From contig NC_073341.2 in assembly GCF_027580225.2 (NCBI RefSeq), positions 10,264,001 through 10,328,000 on the forward strand: DNA of 64,000 nucleotides, written 5' to 3'. Origin of the DNA: Misgurnus anguillicaudatus. Taxonomy: Eukaryota; Chordata; Actinopteri; Cypriniformes; Cobitidae. Below are positions 63,164 through 64,000 of the stretch, one piece after another. Within the stretch, counting starts at the first letter, position 1, and every line of letters begins with the position of its first letter. The notes beneath the pieces are model-generated. The model made no database searches. It had not been told where the DNA came from and saw nothing but the letters and a program-made list of their open reading frames with translations. Made by a program: the position numbers and the translations under genes.

Positions 63164-64000
63164 GTGCGCTTCCGTGCGTGTAGTGACAGATGGTACAGCA
63201 CCTCAGTAAGATTAATAGCCAGATCTTCCTGTACTGAAGGGAGGTTGTGGTAAATACACTCTGACTAACTGACTGACAGATAGACTGATCTGTGTGCGTG
63301 TGTGTGTATGCGCATGTGTGCACTGTTGTAATAGTATTGTTTTTAAGATGTTGTTATGATAATTTGGTAACTTCTGCTTTTGTTTGCACCTCGTATGCTT
63401 GTGTCATCGGTGCAAATCTGACTGGTTTCTGTGATCTTACTCGTCGAAAAGTGCAGCGATTAACACACACCACCAGAGCCGAATTATCCATTGACGAGAT
63501 TGGGCGAGTGCCCTGGGCACCAACCAAAAGGGGGGACCAAGGCCTCCAGACTGCGACCAAGTTTTTGAGAAAGCACAAGCATTTTTTTACAATTACTCAC
63601 GCATGTGCTACTTGCAAATTTGGAATATCTTCTAGTTGCTATTTCATGTTAAAAGACGTGTAGATCCTGATGCCACAAGTGTTGAGTGGTGGATTTAGGC
63701 ATGGGCGACATGGGCACCAAGGGTGGCATTGGGACGAGGAGCGACGGCACAAGGCACCTGTGACAAAAACGGAATGTGCGACCGGGGTTTAACTGCTCAT
63801 TTGCACAACACGTCAACATTTTACGTCACCATGCGCTCAGTTAATCTACCGATGGGTCTACAATGCCCCACATGGGGGTCATTGCAGAGATGAGTGATAG
63901 AGAGAGCGGGAGAACCTAATTAATACCAAAAACATTATAGATGAGAATGAAGGTCTTAGACATCAGGTGCCCTGCAGCCCTGGTTAGGAAAACTGTATAA
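63164..64000 (+). other. syp: Synaptophysin intron 2, right edge of window
   Basis: No segment here encodes the expected first transmembrane helix of synaptophysin. Nothing else recognised. Confidence 0.4.

Noticed and set aside
63292..63663. Plus-strand open frame of 123 codons
   Set aside because: It starts in a GT microsatellite, has no known domain and does not match synaptophysin.
61634..64000. Search for synaptophysin exon 3
   Set aside because: No segment encoding the FAIFAFATCG-type first membrane helix with splice sites was found; it is presumably beyond 64000.

Overview
The window is nuclear DNA of a ray-finned fish, most likely a cyprinid. This rests on short exons with GT-AG splice sites, proteins close to vertebrate orthologues, and a dense mix of hAT, Tc1, TTAA-target and palindromic short DNA transposons of the kind common in zebrafish-like genomes. 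No prokaryotic feature, CRISPR array or conventional tRNA/rRNA gene was seen. Exon structures were derived by reading splice sites and reading frame by eye; family comparisons are from memory.

Three protein-coding genes can be supported. (1) gfpt1, glutamine:fructose-6-phosphate aminotransferase, lies on the minus strand from the ATG at 49085 to the stop at 13564. All 19 coding exons are found, giving a continuous 682-residue protein. (2) nfu1, the mitochondrial Fe-S cluster scaffold, lies on the minus strand from 56658 to 52026, with 8 coding exons and 246 residues. (3) The first two coding exons of a synaptophysin gene lie on the plus strand (57465 and 61568-61633); the rest runs off the right edge. 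nfu1 and synaptophysin are head to head with 806 bp between start codons. nfu1 next to gfpt1 matches the neighbourhood on human 2p13.

Layout: 1-13.5 kb is gene-free and packed with nested DNA transposons and palindromes. 13.6-49.1 kb is gfpt1; its introns 1, 7, 8, 10, 12, 14, 16 and 18 are swollen by transposons, while several introns between are only about 80-190 bp. 49.1-51.5 kb is the gfpt1 promoter and an intergenic spacer. 51.5-56.7 kb is nfu1. 56.7-57.5 kb is the shared nfu1/syp promoter region. 57.5-64 kb is synaptophysin introns 1 and 2 with further nested elements.

Transposon content is the most striking aspect. Ten hAT-type insertions have matching 8-bp target duplications and one more has a 7-bp match. 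Five elements end in TTAAAGG...CCTTTAA (T2/Kolobok-like), with two or three more TTAA-flanked elements ending CYCTTTC. There are three Tc1-like copies (one with a 1.8-kb long-armed palindrome inserted into its terminal repeat), a three-deep nest at 384-2099, and a cluster of palindromic elements ending in GGTTCACACC or CACACCAAAC.

The three genes serve separate roles: gfpt1 commits fructose-6-phosphate to the hexosamine pathway in the cytosol, nfu1 supplies 4Fe-4S clusters for mitochondrial enzymes, and synaptophysin is a synaptic-vesicle membrane protein. The most notable coding observation is that two regulatory phospho-sites known in mammalian GFAT1 (Ser205 and Ser243) are replaced in this predicted protein, while all catalytic residues are kept.
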